A stretch of DNA of 45,181 nucleotides from Alphaproteobacteria bacterium (GCA_021775935.1 JAJFGY010000198.1:1-45181); one strand, 5' to 3'; counted from the stretch's first letter, positions 25,218 through 34,612 are shown. The notes: generated from the letters alone by a model not told the origin. Numbers and translations are program-made.

Positions 25218-25943
25218 TCAAAGCGCTTGCAAAAATTCGGTCAGATCATCGGTCACGTGATGGACATGGTCACCATCAGAGCCTTCGTGAGACATTTGCT
25301 GATGTCTCTCGGGTCCAGGCTCCCCTGGCCGAACCCAGACGGTGGTCATGCCAAGTGCATGGGGGGCGAGCAGGTTGCGCGCGATATCCTCAAACATGGC
25401 CGATCGTCGAGGGTCAATCCCTGTGCCGGTAAGAAACCGGTCATAGGCTTGAGGCTCGGGCTTGGGGCTATAGTCGACAGCAACGATGTCGTAAACCTCA
25501 TCAAAATGATGGGTAATGCCCAATTGCCGGGTGACATTTTCAGCGTGCGCAACAGTTCCGTTTGTGAAGATCACTTTGCGGCCCGGAAGTCGGGCGATCG
25601 CCTGATCAAGATCAACAGCTGGCGCGATATGGCTTACGTCGATCTGATGGACATAATCAAGAAACGCCTTGGGCGCGAGATCATGGACCTGCATCAACCC
25701 GTTCAGGGTGGTGCCGTGCTCAACATAATAGAGCTTCTGCAGCCGTCGGGCCTCCTCCAGATCAACGCTCAGATAGTCTGATATGAAGTCCCGCATGCGC
25801 ACATCAACTTGAGAAAAGAGGTCGCATTCGGGCGGGTAGAGCGTGTTATCGAGGTCAAAGACCCATGTCTCGATATGGAGAAAATCGGGATTTTTGAGGC
25901 TTTGGTGCGCATTTTCTGGCTTGTCTGAGGCGGTCGTAGTCAT
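25218..25943 (-). CDS. HAD-family pyrimidine 5'-nucleotidase
   Basis: This is a haloacid-dehalogenase hydrolase of the SDT1/YjjG-like pyrimidine 5'-nucleotidase type. Motif I reads WVFDLDNTLYPP, with the nucleophile Asp and acid/base Asp. Motif II is VIFTNGT, the motif III Lys lies in YSPKPEPQAY, and motif IV is AMFEDIARNL. With start ATG 25943 it has 241 residues, a normal length. The frame continues upstream to a TTG at 26018 and an ATG at 25973, but those would add a non-conserved basic stretch and none has a good ribosome site, so the start is not settled. The order argB...HAD-dapD-dapE is typical of the group, apart from genes inserted here at 26068-30173. Confidence 0.88.
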   Translation of the reverse strand: MTTTASDKPENAHQSLKNPDFLHIETWVFDLDNTLYPPECDLFSQVDVRMRDFISDYLSVDLEEARRLQKLYYVEHGTTLNGLMQVHDLAPKAFLDYVHQIDVSHIAPAVDLDQAIARLPGRKVIFTNGTVAHAENVTRQLGITHHFDEVYDIVAVDYSPKPEPQAYDRFLTGTGIDPRRSAMFEDIARNLLAPHALGMTTVWVRPGEPGPERHQQMSHEGSDGDHVHHVTDDLTEFLQAL

Positions 25944-26067
25944 ACGCCGCACTCTGCCGATCTGTCCGGCCATTAGCAACAAAGTTAAAACACACCTTAA
26001 AGGCCCATTAACAGCCAATTGTTAGGCTCAAGGGACGTTTTACGATCGCTTAAAGGCCTCTGTTCAG

Positions 26068-27846
26068 ATGCATATGTCGCATGTCCATACATCGCTCAGT
26101 GAGGAGCGAGAGCTCATTGATGACGATGCATCGATTGAGCCTCACGCGCTGTTGAAGCGCTATCGGGGACCGGGCGCGTTGCTGGCGGCAGATGGCGAGG
26201 TCCTGGCGCTCAGTCAGCACGGTGATGAGCTGTTGGCGTTGTTGGGCCCCGGTAGTGAACAGCAGAACGAGCTGAGAGCATCGTTCATAAAGGTCGCGAC
26301 CGAGGGGACCGCACTGTCCAAACGCTGTGCGATGTCACCCTCTGCCCATGTTGAGGGAAAGTCACAGGATGCGCTTACCTTGGATGTGACCGCCCTGCCG
26401 GTAAGACATGGTGTTGAGGGCGCGCCGGGTGTGCTTCTGCTGGCGCGCAACGTGTCCCTTGAAGGAAATTTGGTGGAGGCGCTGGTGAGTTCCCGCGCGC
26501 TCTATCGGGATCTGGCAGATTGCTCTGGCGATTTCGTCTGGGAGGTGGACGCCACAGCGAAATTTTCCTTTGTCAGCCCACAAGGGGTCGTGGGCTATTT
26601 GCCTCAAGCGCTCAATGGCGCGTCTCCTGCAGGGATTGCACTGGACCCCCATGAAGCAAGCCACCTGGTAGCCTTTTTTGCTGCGCGGGAACCCATTACA
26701 GAGGCAGAGGTCTGGATAAGGGGCGAGGACGGCAATGCGGCCTGTCTTGTCGCCTCCGTCCGTCCAATTTTTAATGAACGCGGCGAATGGTCCGGGGCGC
26801 GCGGTGTTGCGCGCGACGTGACCGCTGATCGCCGGCGGGCCCGCGAGTTGCAGGAACAGCGGGACGATGACGCGTTGATCTCCGCAATTGCCCGCGCGAT
26901 CCAGCAGGAAATGCAGCCCCAGGACATGCTCTGCGCGGCCTCAAAGGTTCTCGTGACCTCATTCCAGGCGGCGGCAGCGTGGATTGTGCCCTTGCGGGCT
27001 GATGGAACGCCTGTGACGGAGGCAGCGCGTCACATCGATCCAACCATGGCGACGGCCTTACCTGATCCTGATTTTCAACATCTCATGGAAACCGCGATAC
27101 TGTCGGACCAGCAGGCCCAGGCCTATCAGATATGGCGTGAGGGTCCGTTCCTGTGTTTGTTGACCCGCCACTGGGATGTCATGAACGGTTTTGTCGTCCT
27201 TTTGGATAGTGCGGGGCGCGCCGAAGCGATGCTTTCCCATGCTGCCGACCACCTGTCGAATGCGATTGAGCACGCAAGGCAGCTGCGCGAGTTGGATCGT
27301 TTGTCTCGAACGGACGAGTTGACCGGACTTTTCAACCGCAGAGCTTTTATCTCAGGGGTGAGCCGAAACCTGAACGCCCATGAGGCCCAAACCTCGCCTG
27401 GGTCACTCATGTTCATCGACATGGATAATTTCAAAGCGGTCAATGACACCTATGGGCACCCAGCAGGCGATGCGCTGTTGGTGGCTCTTGCCTCTCTTAT
27501 GACGGATGCAGCGATTGATATGACGGGCAATGATCCTCTTGTGGCCCGCCTGGGAGGCGATGAGTTTGCGTTTTGGATTGCGGGCGGGAGTGACGCAGAA
27601 GGCACCCTTGCCTGTTTGACCGCTGAACGGTTGGTGCGTGGGTTTGATTTGGTTGCAGCAGACTATGGGAAAGAGGCAGTGCCTGGACTTTCAATCGGTG
27701 TCGCGATTGCGCATCCAGATGACACACTGCCAGAGCTCATGACGCGGGCAGATCAGACCCTCTATGAAGTCAAGCGACAGGGCAAAGGGACTTGGAAGAT
27801 CGCGACCAATGAAATGAATGGGGCAACGGCTGAGGTGGCTTCATGA
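26068..27846 (+). CDS. PAS/GGDEF diguanylate cyclase
   Basis: This is a 592-residue signalling enzyme that should make cyclic di-GMP. No membrane helix is evident, so it is likely cytosolic. Residues 20-150 look like a degenerate PAS-type segment. A clear PAS domain spans about 145-270 (YRDLADCSGDFVWEVDATAK and VRPIFNERGEWSGARGVARD). A GAF-like segment spans about 275-410. The catalytic domain starts at LSRTDELTGLFNRRAFISGV (from about residue 411) and has an intact GGDEF at 496-500. An RxxD inhibitory site five residues before it is absent. No EAL domain follows. The stop overlaps the start of the DUF2336 gene (ATGA), so the two proteins are made together. It is divergent from the HAD gene. 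Confidence 0.92.
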   Translation: MHMSHVHTSLSEERELIDDDASIEPHALLKRYRGPGALLAADGEVLALSQHGDELLALLGPGSEQQNELRASFIKVATEGTALSKRCAMSPSAHVEGKSQDALTLDVTALPVRHGVEGAPGVLLLARNVSLEGNLVEALVSSRALYRDLADCSGDFVWEVDATAKFSFVSPQGVVGYLPQALNGASPAGIALDPHEASHLVAFFAAREPITEAEVWIRGEDGNAACLVASVRPIFNERGEWSGARGVARDVTADRRRARELQEQRDDDALISAIARAIQQEMQPQDMLCAASKVLVTSFQAAAAWIVPLRADGTPVTEAARHIDPTMATALPDPDFQHLMETAILSDQQAQAYQIWREGPFLCLLTRHWDVMNGFVVLLDSAGRAEAMLSHAADHLSNAIEHARQLRELDRLSRTDELTGLFNRRAFISGVSRNLNAHEAQTSPGSLMFIDMDNFKAVNDTYGHPAGDALLVALASLMTDAAIDMTGNDPLVARLGGDEFAFWIAGGSDAEGTLACLTAERLVRGFDLVAADYGKEAVPGLSIGVAIAHPDDTLPELMTRADQTLYEVKRQGKGTWKIATNEMNGATAEVAS

Positions 27847-29105
27847 AAAACCTGCTGAAAAAGTTCTTCTCCTGGCGCAGCTTGCCCCGCGAGCTGAGTT
27901 ATGAAGACTCCCGGGCCGTCCTCGAAAAGCATAATCAGAAGGCGCGTCGTGAACTCGCATCGCGCAAGGATGCGCCGCCCGAAGTTCTCTACCACCTGTC
28001 AGAAGATGAAATGCTGGACGTGCGCATTGCGGTTGCAGCCAACCCGTCAACGCCAATTCAGGCCAGCGAAATTTTGGCTGATGACCCCGAAGAACAGGTT
28101 CGCATGGAACTTGCCCGTCGCATCTCCCGCCTGGTGCCTGGGGCTGACGAGACGCTGCAGGATGACCTGCTGGAGCGCGTGGTCGCGCTGGTTGAAAAAC
28201 TGGCGGCAGACAAGTTGCCGCGTGTTCGTGCGATTGTCGCTGAAGAGATTAAAGCAACGTCCAGCGTACCGGCACGGATTGTAAAAAAACTCGCCTATGA
28301 CGCAGAAATTACCGTTGCTGCCCCAGTCCTGGAATACTCGCCGCTGCTTTCAGACGCTGATCTGATGGAACTCATAGCCGAGAGCGCGGTTGACGGAGCA
28401 GCTGAAGCAATTGCCCGCAGGGCGGAAGTTGGCGAAGACCTGGTGGAGACCATTGCGCGCTCCATGGATGTTCCTGCCGTCACAGCCTTACTCGTCAATT
28501 CAAATGTGCAAATTCGGGAAGACACGCTTGACCTGTTGATTTCCAAAGCCATCGACATTGAAGCACTACATGAGCCACTGGCGGCGCGGCCAAACCTTTC
28601 CATGCGTGCCATACGTCGCATTGCAAGCTTTGTTGCGCGGTCGCTGTTGGAGGATTTACTCAGCCGTGAAGGCCTTGATCCGGAGACCCAGAAACAGTTA
28701 CGTGATCGGGTTATGGAGCGTGTTGAAGGAGAAGACGGGGGTGAAAAACTCGATGCCACTCTCGCCTCGGTCCGCAAAGCGTTTGAGGCAGGCAAGCTCG
28801 ACAATCCCAGTGTGACCAAGCTCGCTGACGCGGGCGAAAAAGAATGCCTTGGCATGGCGCTCTCCCTTCTTGTTGGGGAGCCAGTCAAAAAAATCAGCGA
28901 AATTATGGATGCCCGGTCGCCAGAGGCCATTACGGCAGTGTGCTGGAAGGCCGGCCTCAGCATGCGAACAGCATTGGCGACGCAGAAGGCGCTCCATATC
29001 AAACACACCGATCTTTTGTTACCAAAAGACGGGTTTGAGTACCCGCTGGACGCTCCAAAGATGAACCTGCAGCTCGATTTCTTTGGCATACGCCCGAAAA
29101 AATAG
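27843..29105 (+). CDS. DUF2336 domain protein
   Basis: This is a 420-residue, mainly helical, probably cytosolic protein of the DUF2336 family, common in alphaproteobacteria and of unknown function. Short HEAT-like helical repeats are visible: DAPPEVLYHLSEDEMLDVRI with AVAANPSTPIQASEILADDP, then DKLPRVRAIVAEEIKATSSV, and LAYDAEITVAAPVLEYSPLL. A later part includes RRIASFVARSLLEDLLSREG. The start ATG lies inside the stop of the cyclase gene (ATGA), which strongly suggests stoichiometric production. From the coupling I infer that it is a partner or target of the cyclase; that is not shown by sequence. It ends 33 bases before the convergent DUF1036 gene. Confidence 0.85.
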   Translation: MKNLLKKFFSWRSLPRELSYEDSRAVLEKHNQKARRELASRKDAPPEVLYHLSEDEMLDVRIAVAANPSTPIQASEILADDPEEQVRMELARRISRLVPGADETLQDDLLERVVALVEKLAADKLPRVRAIVAEEIKATSSVPARIVKKLAYDAEITVAAPVLEYSPLLSDADLMELIAESAVDGAAEAIARRAEVGEDLVETIARSMDVPAVTALLVNSNVQIREDTLDLLISKAIDIEALHEPLAARPNLSMRAIRRIASFVARSLLEDLLSREGLDPETQKQLRDRVMERVEGEDGGEKLDATLASVRKAFEAGKLDNPSVTKLADAGEKECLGMALSLLVGEPVKKISEIMDARSPEAITAVCWKAGLSMRTALATQKALHIKHTDLLLPKDGFEYPLDAPKMNLQLDFFGIRPKK

Positions 29106-29138
29106 TGCTACCACGGCGGGCCCCACGGATTGCCAGTC

Positions 29139-30173
29139 TTATTTGAGAGTCTCCGTCCACACAAGAGCTTCACCCGTGTCGATGCGCTTGAAGCCAGTTT
29201 CATCAAAGCCTCGTTCGCCACAGCCCTCACGCCCTTCAATCTCAAAGCGCGTGCCTTTGGTGCAGAACGTATGGTTTCCGGCCCACACAAGGTCCTGACC
29301 GTTGCGTCTGGCAACCAGACCGCCGCCATCAACTGCCTCGGCATAGGTGTAGTAATATTGTTCTTTGAGTTCGCCCTTGATGGTCTTCTCGCATCGGTCC
29401 GGTTCAATGCGGATCCAGCCGCTTGAGGAGAAGTCTTCACCGCTTTGATACCCGACGGCTGCCCAGACAAGCAGGTCCGTGGTGTTGCAAATCGAAAGGC
29501 CCGTTGCTGCCTGTTTCTGGTCAGCGCTCTCAATAAGCGCATTGAAAAGGGCAGGGGTGATTTTGCCATCTACGCGCAAATTGATCGATTGTTGAAAATT
29601 GGAGATTGCACCAGTTGTGCGTCTGCCACTCACGCCATCGATCTGGGAAATTGTTGCGCCTGTATCCCGAAGCAACCGCTGCACACCGGCAATCTCTGCC
29701 CGCTTTAGCGTGTAGTTCGAAGGCTCAGAAAATGTCGTCGTCCACCGGTCCCCAGCGCGCGTTTCCACTCGAGTGAAATCAAACCCGTCAAATCCGCGCG
29801 TCGCGCAATTGGTTCGATCATTGACAAGGAAATCACCCGGCGTCGTACAGAACCGGTCAGAACCGCTGAAATATTTGGTCCCGCCCTCGTGCGCTTCTAT
29901 TGAGCGGGCAAACACGTAATAGGCATCGCGATCAATCTTGCCTGGCAAAACGGTGTTGCAGGCACCGGGCAGGACACGAAACCAACCTTGGCTTTGCCAG
30001 TTTTCGTCCGTCTCATACCCAATAGCCGCATCAAGAACATAAGTTGTCGCGTTGCAGAAGCGGTACTCTGCCTGTGCGGGAGGTATGAAGAGAAAGAGAG
30101 CAAGCCCTACAAGAACTGCTGACACGCTCTGGCGTTGGAGACACATCGATAGGCTGCCACTGATACCGCTCAT
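29139..30173 (-). CDS. Secreted protein with two DUF1036 domains and a peptidoglycan-binding-like middle
   Basis: This is an exported protein of 344 residues. The signal peptide is at 1-35 (VLVGLALFLFIPPAQA before EYRFC). Two DUF1036 domains repeat the same plan: YRFCNATTYVLDAAIGYETD with SQGWFRVLPGACNTVLPG (from residue 37), and LSICNTTDLLVWAAVGYQSG with SSGWIRIEPDRCEKTIKG (from about 215). Each has a later FCT cysteine and a C-x-x-RGFD/E motif. Between them residues 150-215 resemble a peptidoglycan-binding fold (GVQRLLRDTGATISQIDGVS, FQQSINLRVDGKITPALFNAL). The cysteines probably form disulfides in the periplasm. DUF1036 function is unknown; wall association is inferred. It lies downstream of argB in the same direction. 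Confidence 0.85.
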   Translation of the reverse strand: MSGISGSLSMCLQRQSVSAVLVGLALFLFIPPAQAEYRFCNATTYVLDAAIGYETDENWQSQGWFRVLPGACNTVLPGKIDRDAYYVFARSIEAHEGGTKYFSGSDRFCTTPGDFLVNDRTNCATRGFDGFDFTRVETRAGDRWTTTFSEPSNYTLKRAEIAGVQRLLRDTGATISQIDGVSGRRTTGAISNFQQSINLRVDGKITPALFNALIESADQKQAATGLSICNTTDLLVWAAVGYQSGEDFSSSGWIRIEPDRCEKTIKGELKEQYYYTYAEAVDGGGLVARRNGQDLVWAGNHTFCTKGTRFEIEGREGCGERGFDETGFKRIDTGEALVWTETLK

Positions 30174-30288
30174 AGAATTTCACCCAAGAACATCGCGCCC
30201 CCTACTAAGTCCCCTAAAGGACCATAGCATTCTGGCCGGAACTGCCAAGGGCCGCTAAGCATTTGCGGGAGCACGAGCAGACGGGACC

Positions 30289-31194
30289 TCAGGAAGCGTC
30301 TTTGATAAGGGTGCCAACACCATGTTCGGTGAACAGCTCCAGCAGCACTGCATGGGGGACACGACCGTCCAGAATGACGACAGCCTCAACACCGTCATTC
30401 ACGGCATCAATGCAGGTTTCGAGCTTGGGGATCATGCCACCTGAAATCGTACCGTCTGCCATCAAGGCCTTTGCTTCAGCGATGGTCAGGCCCGTCACAA
30501 GGGTGCCTTCTTTGTCCATTACGCCGCTCACGTCGGTCAGAAGAAGAAGACGTTTGGCGTTTGTCGCAGCGGCAATGGCGCCTGCAGCGGTGTCCGCATT
30601 GATATTATAAGTGTCGCCGGTTTCTGAGACCCCAAGTGGCGCAATGACCGGAATAATGTCGGACGCGATCATGGTTTCGAGAATTTCCGGGTTCACCTTT
30701 TTCGGCTCTCCCACAAATCCGAGATCGACCGCCTTCTCCACGTTGGAGTCCGGATCATGTCTATGCTCAACCTTCTGCGCGATCAGCAGATTGCCGTCTT
30801 TGCCTGATAGGCCGACGGCGCGCCCACCTGCCTGATTGAGGGCGCCGACAATTTGTTTGTTGATGGAGCCAGCAAGAACCATTTCCACAACCTCGACAGT
30901 GTCCTTGTCGGTCACCCGAAGTCCGCCCGAAAATGTGCTCTCAATATTGAGCTTCTTCAGCATGGCGCCGATTTGTGGGCCGCCACCGTGCACCACAATT
31001 GGATTGATGCCCGACTGCTTCAGTAGGACAATGTCGCGCGCAAACTGGGCCGATAGCTCCGCATCGCCCATGGCATGGCCGCCATATTTTACGACAACGG
31101 TCCGCTTATCGTAGCGCTGCATAAATGGGAGCGCTTCGGAGAGAATTTTTGCCCGGTCAATACCGGTTTCTGTGTCGTTCTCTTGGTCGATCAT
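30289..31194 (-). CDS. argB: Acetylglutamate kinase
   Basis: ArgB phosphorylates N-acetylglutamate, the second step to arginine. The 301-residue product has the Gly-rich phosphate loop [10 protein letters not shown] (from about residue 34), the substrate loop [16 protein letters not shown], and [14 protein letters not shown] and [20 protein letters not shown] near the nucleotide site. The N-terminal helix ([19 protein letters not shown]) is characteristic of the hexameric, arginine-inhibited form, so feedback inhibition is likely. It follows engB after 96 bases. That gap has only a weak TGGGA/TCCCA hairpin and no clear terminator. Confidence 0.96.
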   Translation of the reverse strand: MIDQENDTETGIDRAKILSEALPFMQRYDKRTVVVKYGGHAMGDAELSAQFARDIVLLKQSGINPIVVHGGGPQIGAMLKKLNIESTFSGGLRVTDKDTVEVVEMVLAGSINKQIVGALNQAGGRAVGLSGKDGNLLIAQKVEHRHDPDSNVEKAVDLGFVGEPKKVNPEILETMIASDIIPVIAPLGVSETGDTYNINADTAAGAIAAATNAKRLLLLTDVSGVMDKEGTLVTGLTIAEAKALMADGTISGGMIPKLETCIDAVNDGVEAVVILDGRVPHAVLLELFTEHGVGTLIKDAS

Positions 31195-31290
31195 GGCCCT
31201 CGTCGACGGGCAGTGCTTTATACCTGCGCGCCGCTTCCCCGCTTCTTGAACTCAATTTTGGTCCAGGTTAACGCAAGCCAACCTTGGGAT

Positions 31291-31995
31291 TTATGTCCCA
31301 GCCTTATATCCCATGGGCTCAAGCTCTGCCAGTTCGGCGATGTGGGCACGCAATTCTGGAATGCCCGTGCCTTTTTCTGACGAGGTGACCGCGATTTCCG
31401 GGAAAGCTGCGACATGCTTGCGCAATTGTGCTTTTGTGGTTTCGAGCCGCTTCTCGATTTCGCCCTTTTTGAGCTTATCAGCTTTGGTCAGCACGATGAG
31501 GTAGGAGACGGCGGCTTTGTCCAGCATCGCCATGACTTCTTCATCGTTCTTTTTGATGCCGTGTCGGGCATCAATGAGTAGCAGTACCCGACGAAGGGTC
31601 GCCCGACCTTGAAGGTAGTTCATGACCAGGTCTGTCCAGGTCGCAATCCTGTCTTTGGATTCCCGCGCATAGCCGTAGCCTGGCAGGTCGACGAGAAAGA
31701 GACCCTCTCGATCAGGTTGACCGACAGTGAAATAGTTTATTTCCTGGGTGCGCCCGGGTGTGTTGGATGTGCGTGCAAGAGTCTTGCGACCGGTCATCGC
31801 ATTGACGAGGCTGGATTTACCCACATTCGAGCGCCCCGCAAAAGCGATCTCCGGCAGCGCGTCATTGGGCAAGCCTTCAAGCTTCACCACGCCTTTGATG
31901 AAGGTGCAAGGCTGAGCAAAGAGCCAATGCCCCCGATCGAGTGCTGCATCTATCTGCGCATTTTCTTCAGAAGTGCCGGCACCCACGACGGTCAA
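31291..31995 (-). CDS. engB: Ribosome biogenesis GTP-binding protein EngB/YihA
   Basis: This is a small GTPase needed for late 50S ribosomal subunit assembly. The 234-residue product shows G1 [10 protein letters not shown] (from residue 54), G2 Thr in [15 protein letters not shown]3 DLPGYG (103-108), G4 TKAD and G5 [10 protein letters not shown]. The N-terminal segment before [18 protein letters not shown] is slightly longer than in E. coli, which fits alphaproteobacteria. The start overlaps the yidC stop by four bases, and the operon order rpmH-rnpA-yidC-engB is well known. Assignment secure. Confidence 0.96.
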   Translation of the reverse strand: MTVVGAGTSEENAQIDAALDRGHWLFAQPCTFIKGVVKLEGLPNDALPEIAFAGRSNVGKSSLVNAMTGRKTLARTSNTPGRTQEINYFTVGQPDREGLFLVDLPGYGYARESKDRIATWTDLVMNYLQGRATLRRVLLLIDARHGIKKNDEEVMAMLDKAAVSYLIVLTKADKLKKGEIEKRLETTKAQLRKHVAAFPEIAVTSSEKGTGIPELRAHIAELAELEPMGYKAGT

Positions 31996-33803
31996 GTTTC
32001 GTCTTTGGGGGTGGAACGCTTGAAGAGTTTTTCAAAGCCGATATTGGAGAAGAGCTCAATGGGAACGCCCTGGCGCCGCATAATCACCCCTTGCTGCAGA
32101 ACAGACAGAAGGTTGTTCCATGCCCAATAGATCACGAGGCCTGCAGGGAAGCTTGCCAGAATGAAGACAAAGAAGACCGGCATCCAGGTGAAGATCATTT
32201 GCTGAGTGGGGTCGGCAGGTGCGGGGTTCATGCGTTGCTGCACGAACATGGTGATGCCCATAAGGAGTGGCCAAACACCGACCATCAGGAGTGATGGTGG
32301 GTCCCAGGGAATAAGACCAAACAGGTTGAAGAGCGTTGTGGGGTCAGGCGCCGAGAGGTCCTGGATCCATCCATAGAAGGGCGCATGACGCATTTCGATG
32401 GTGACAAACAGGACCTTGTATAGCGCAAAGAAGACGGGGATCTGGATCACCACCGGCAGACAGCCAGCCAGCGGGTTCACCTTCTCCTTCTTGTAGAGCT
32501 CCATAATCTGTTTTTGCTGCTCCATCTTGTCGTCAGCATATTGCTCTCGCAGCTTTTCCATATTCGGCTGCAGTTTCTTCATCTTACTCATCGCTTCATA
32601 CGAACGGTTGGCAAGCGGGAAGAAGAAGAGTTTGATAAATACGGTGACAATCAGAATGGCGATGCCGAAATTACCAACAATTCCATAGACATAATCAAGG
32701 CCGATAAAGAGGGGTTTGGTGAGGAAGTAGAACCAGCCCCAGTCAATAAGGAGTTCGAAACGGAACACGCCTTCAGCTTCATAGCCATCGATCATGTCGA
32801 CCACTTTTGCGCCAGCATAGAGCTGTGCGGTGTGGCTCAACGTAGCCCCGGGTGCAGCGGTTATCCCGTCTGTGCCCAGATAGTCCGTCTGATAGACATT
32901 CTTGCGGGGATTGGGTCCTTCGGAGAAGCGCGCATCAAAAGCTGCCCCTTGTTCCGGAATGAGGACGGTCGCCCAGTATTTGTCTGTAATGCCAAGCCAG
33001 CCTTCATTGGCGGTGTACTTGACCTCGCGGTCATCGAGAATGTCGTCATAGTCAATCTCGACAAGGCCCTCTTCGCCAAGCATGCCAATCAGGCCTTCAT
33101 GTAGAATGAAGAAACCTTCGATCTCAGGGGTGCCCGTGCGTGAAACCAGGCCGTAAGGGTAGAGCGTTACCGGCGCACCCGTATTGTTCACGACAGCTTG
33201 CTCAACGGTGAACATATAGTTCTCATCAACCGTAACGGTGCGGTTGAAGACAAGACCTTCGCCATTGTCATATGTGAATGTGACAGAGCTGTTGGCTGAC
33301 AGAGCTGCACCTGCAGGGGCCGTCCAAACTGTGTCCCGGGACGGAAGCTTGAGGCCCGCGGCAGCCGGGGCCGTCCATCCGAATTCGGCAAAATAGGGTG
33401 AGAGCGAGTTCGCAGGAGAAAAGAGAATAATCTCCGGCGACGTTGGATCTACTGTCTCGTGATAGGTGTGCAGCTGCAGATCATCGATCCGCGCGCCAGT
33501 GAGCGAGATGGACCCTGCAAGCAGCGCCGTGTCGATCTGAACCCGTTCGCTTTGAGAGAGTGCGAGATCCCGTGGCAGGCCGGTGAGGAGTGATCCGTCG
33601 CCTAACAGGTCAGCGGGGCTGTTGGGACGGCTTTCAAGAACCTGGGGAATAGAAGACTCCGCCAATGCCTCTTGTGTTGCCGCGCGCTCGGCCTGCACGG
33701 CACGTTCCGCTTCCACTTGGGGTTCAATGAAGAAATATTGCCAGCCCAGAAGGACAGCCATCGACAGGACGGCGGCGAGAAGGAAATTCCTATTCTCAGA
33801 CAT
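31992..33803 (-). CDS. yidC: Membrane protein insertase YidC
   Basis: YidC inserts and folds inner-membrane proteins, alone or with SecYEG. The 603-residue product has the Gram-negative plan. The first helix is [20 protein letters not shown] (residues 8-27). A large periplasmic domain spans about 30-340. The five-helix insertase core begins at [20 protein letters not shown]. Core signatures include [40 protein letters not shown] and the C-terminal [18 protein letters not shown] hydrophilic tail ends in KRSTPKDET. It starts nine bases after rnpA. SRP RNA is encoded elsewhere in this window, at 12704. Confidence 0.97.
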   Translation of the reverse strand: MSENRNFLLAAVLSMAVLLGWQYFFIEPQVEAERAVQAERAATQEALAESSIPQVLESRPNSPADLLGDGSLLTGLPRDLALSQSERVQIDTALLAGSISLTGARIDDLQLHTYHETVDPTSPEIILFSPANSLSPYFAEFGWTAPAAAGLKLPSRDTVWTAPAGAALSANSSVTFTYDNGEGLVFNRTVTVDENYMFTVEQAVVNNTGAPVTLYPYGLVSRTGTPEIEGFFILHEGLIGMLGEEGLVEIDYDDILDDREVKYTANEGWLGITDKYWATVLIPEQGAAFDARFSEGPNPRKNVYQTDYLGTDGITAAPGATLSHTAQLYAGAKVVDMIDGYEAEGVFRFELLIDWGWFYFLTKPLFIGLDYVYGIVGNFGIAILIVTVFIKLFFFPLANRSYEAMSKMKKLQPNMEKLREQYADDKMEQQKQIMELYKKEKVNPLAGCLPVVIQIPVFFALYKVLFVTIEMRHAPFYGWIQDLSAPDPTTLFNLFGLIPWDPPSLLMVGVWPLLMGITMFVQQRMNPAPADPTQQMIFTWMPVFFVFILASFPAGLVIYWAWNNLLSVLQQGVIMRRQGVPIELFSNIGFEKLFKRSTPKDET

Positions 33804-33812
33804 GAACTAAGA

Positions 33813-34208
33813 TCACCCTTGTTTCTGAGCAGCACGTGGCCGTTTATGTGTGTTGGCGCGCGATTTTTGCGCATGGACTTTGGCGAGAGCCGTTTCGAGA
33901 TCGTGTGTCAGATCGGTATAGGACCGGGAAATGGTGCCAGCCCGTCCAATCAGGACGTAGTCGTAGCCCGGACGGGCACCAAGTGCCAACACCTCGGTCG
34001 CAATCGAGCGCAACCGACGCTTAGCCCGGTTTCTGATATGGGCTTTCCCGACCTTTTTTGTAACGGTAAATCCGATCCGAGCCGGGGTATCAGGGGTGGC
34101 GTCAGGGTCAGATTGTATCTGGGCCTGCAGGACGAGGCCGGGGGCCGCCCATTTGCGGCCTTTGGCAGCGTTCAGAAAATCGCGGCGTACCTTGAGGCGT
34201 TCCATCAT
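33813..34208 (-). CDS. rnpA: Ribonuclease P protein component
   Basis: RnpA is the protein subunit of RNase P, which matures tRNA 5' ends. The 131-residue product begins MMERLKVRRDFLNAAKGRKW. It has the conserved RIGFTVTKKVGKAHIRNRAK, the RNR-type RNA-binding motif with RRLR, and the YDYVLIGRAGT strand. A basic tail ends in HKRPRAAQ. The start is ATG 34208 (or the next codon), with a G-rich stretch (GGGGGG) a few bases upstream. The frame is open to 34310, but the extra 34 codons come from a repeat-containing spacer and do not match the family. It is cotranscribed with rpmH and yidC. Confidence 0.94.
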   Translation of the reverse strand: MMERLKVRRDFLNAAKGRKWAAPGLVLQAQIQSDPDATPDTPARIGFTVTKKVGKAHIRNRAKRRLRSIATEVLALGARPGYDYVLIGRAGTISRSYTDLTHDLETALAKVHAQKSRANTHKRPRAAQKQG

Positions 34209-34240
34209 TGGGTCCCCCCCGGGTCTTCGAAAAGAGTGGG

Positions 34241-34303
34241 TTCTCGACAAGCCCCTTGGGATCCACAACAAGTCCCTGAGGATACTCAACAAGAAAAGGG
34301 CTC
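34241..34303 (-). repeat. Degenerate 21-base tandem repeat in the rpmH-rnpA spacer
   Basis: Three units of 21 bases run head to tail (34241-34261, 34262-34282, 34283-34303). Units 1 and 2 match at 15 of 21 positions, units 2 and 3 at 11. All contain ACAAG at the same place on the plus strand. Read on the minus strand in one frame they encode three heptapeptides of the form LVxxPxG (LVEYPQG, LVVDPKG, LVENPLF). This frame could start at ATG 34335 and would overlap rnpA out of frame. Confidence 0.55.
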
Positions 34304-34357
34304 TCCGCAACCTGGGACCCCGCGTGCGGGATCATCTCGCCCTAAACAGGAGAGAGA

Positions 34358-34492
34358 TTAGGCAGAAAGTTTCTTGCGGCCTTTTGACCGGCGTGCTGAC
34401 AGGATCGCACGGCCAGCTTTTGTCGCCTTGCGGGCGCGGAAGCCATGGCGGCGTTTGCGCACGAGCTCACTTGGTTGGTATGTCCGTTTCAC
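34358..34492 (-). CDS. rpmH: 50S ribosomal protein L34
   Basis: This is a 44-residue ribosomal protein of the large subunit. The translation begins [18 protein letters not shown] and ends [11 protein letters not shown], matching L34 end to end. The start is GTG 34492, with GGAGAA about six bases upstream on the minus strand. It is the first gene of the rpmH-rnpA-yidC-engB set, driven by the promoter at 34613-34641 through a leader of about 110 bases. The 149-base gap to rnpA is unusually long for this pair and holds the 21-base repeats. Confidence 0.97.
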   Translation of the reverse strand: MKRTYQPSELVRKRRHGFRARKATKAGRAILSARRSKGRKKLSA

Positions 34493-34524
34493 GGGTCTTC
34501 TCCGGCTAGGGCGTGTCTAGAAAC

Positions 34525-34609
34525 TTGGCAGATATCTGCCAAAAACCTAGAGGCGGTGCCCCCATAACAATAGAAGCCGCGGGCAAAATGCCCAACGGCC
34601 AGACTGGCC
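34525..34609 (-). promoter_or_regulatory. Structured leader of the rpmH operon: three palindromes
   Basis: Between promoter and start codon there are three symmetric elements. TTGGCAGATATCTGCCAA (34525-34542) is a perfect 18-bp palindrome flanked by TCTAG/CTAGA. GGGCATTTTGCCC (34581-34593) is a hairpin with a three-base loop. GGCCAG-T-CTGGCC (34597-34609) has a one-base centre. They could fold into successive RNA hairpins or bind a protein. No known ribosomal leader motif was recognised. Confidence 0.55.
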
Positions 34610-34612
34610 GCG

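Noticed and set aside
25992-26058. Direct repeat CTTAAAGGCC (25996-26005 and 26049-26058) as an operator between the HAD and cyclase genes
   Set aside because: Ten bases, partly palindromic and AT-biased, seen only twice with no further support; kept as a weak observation.
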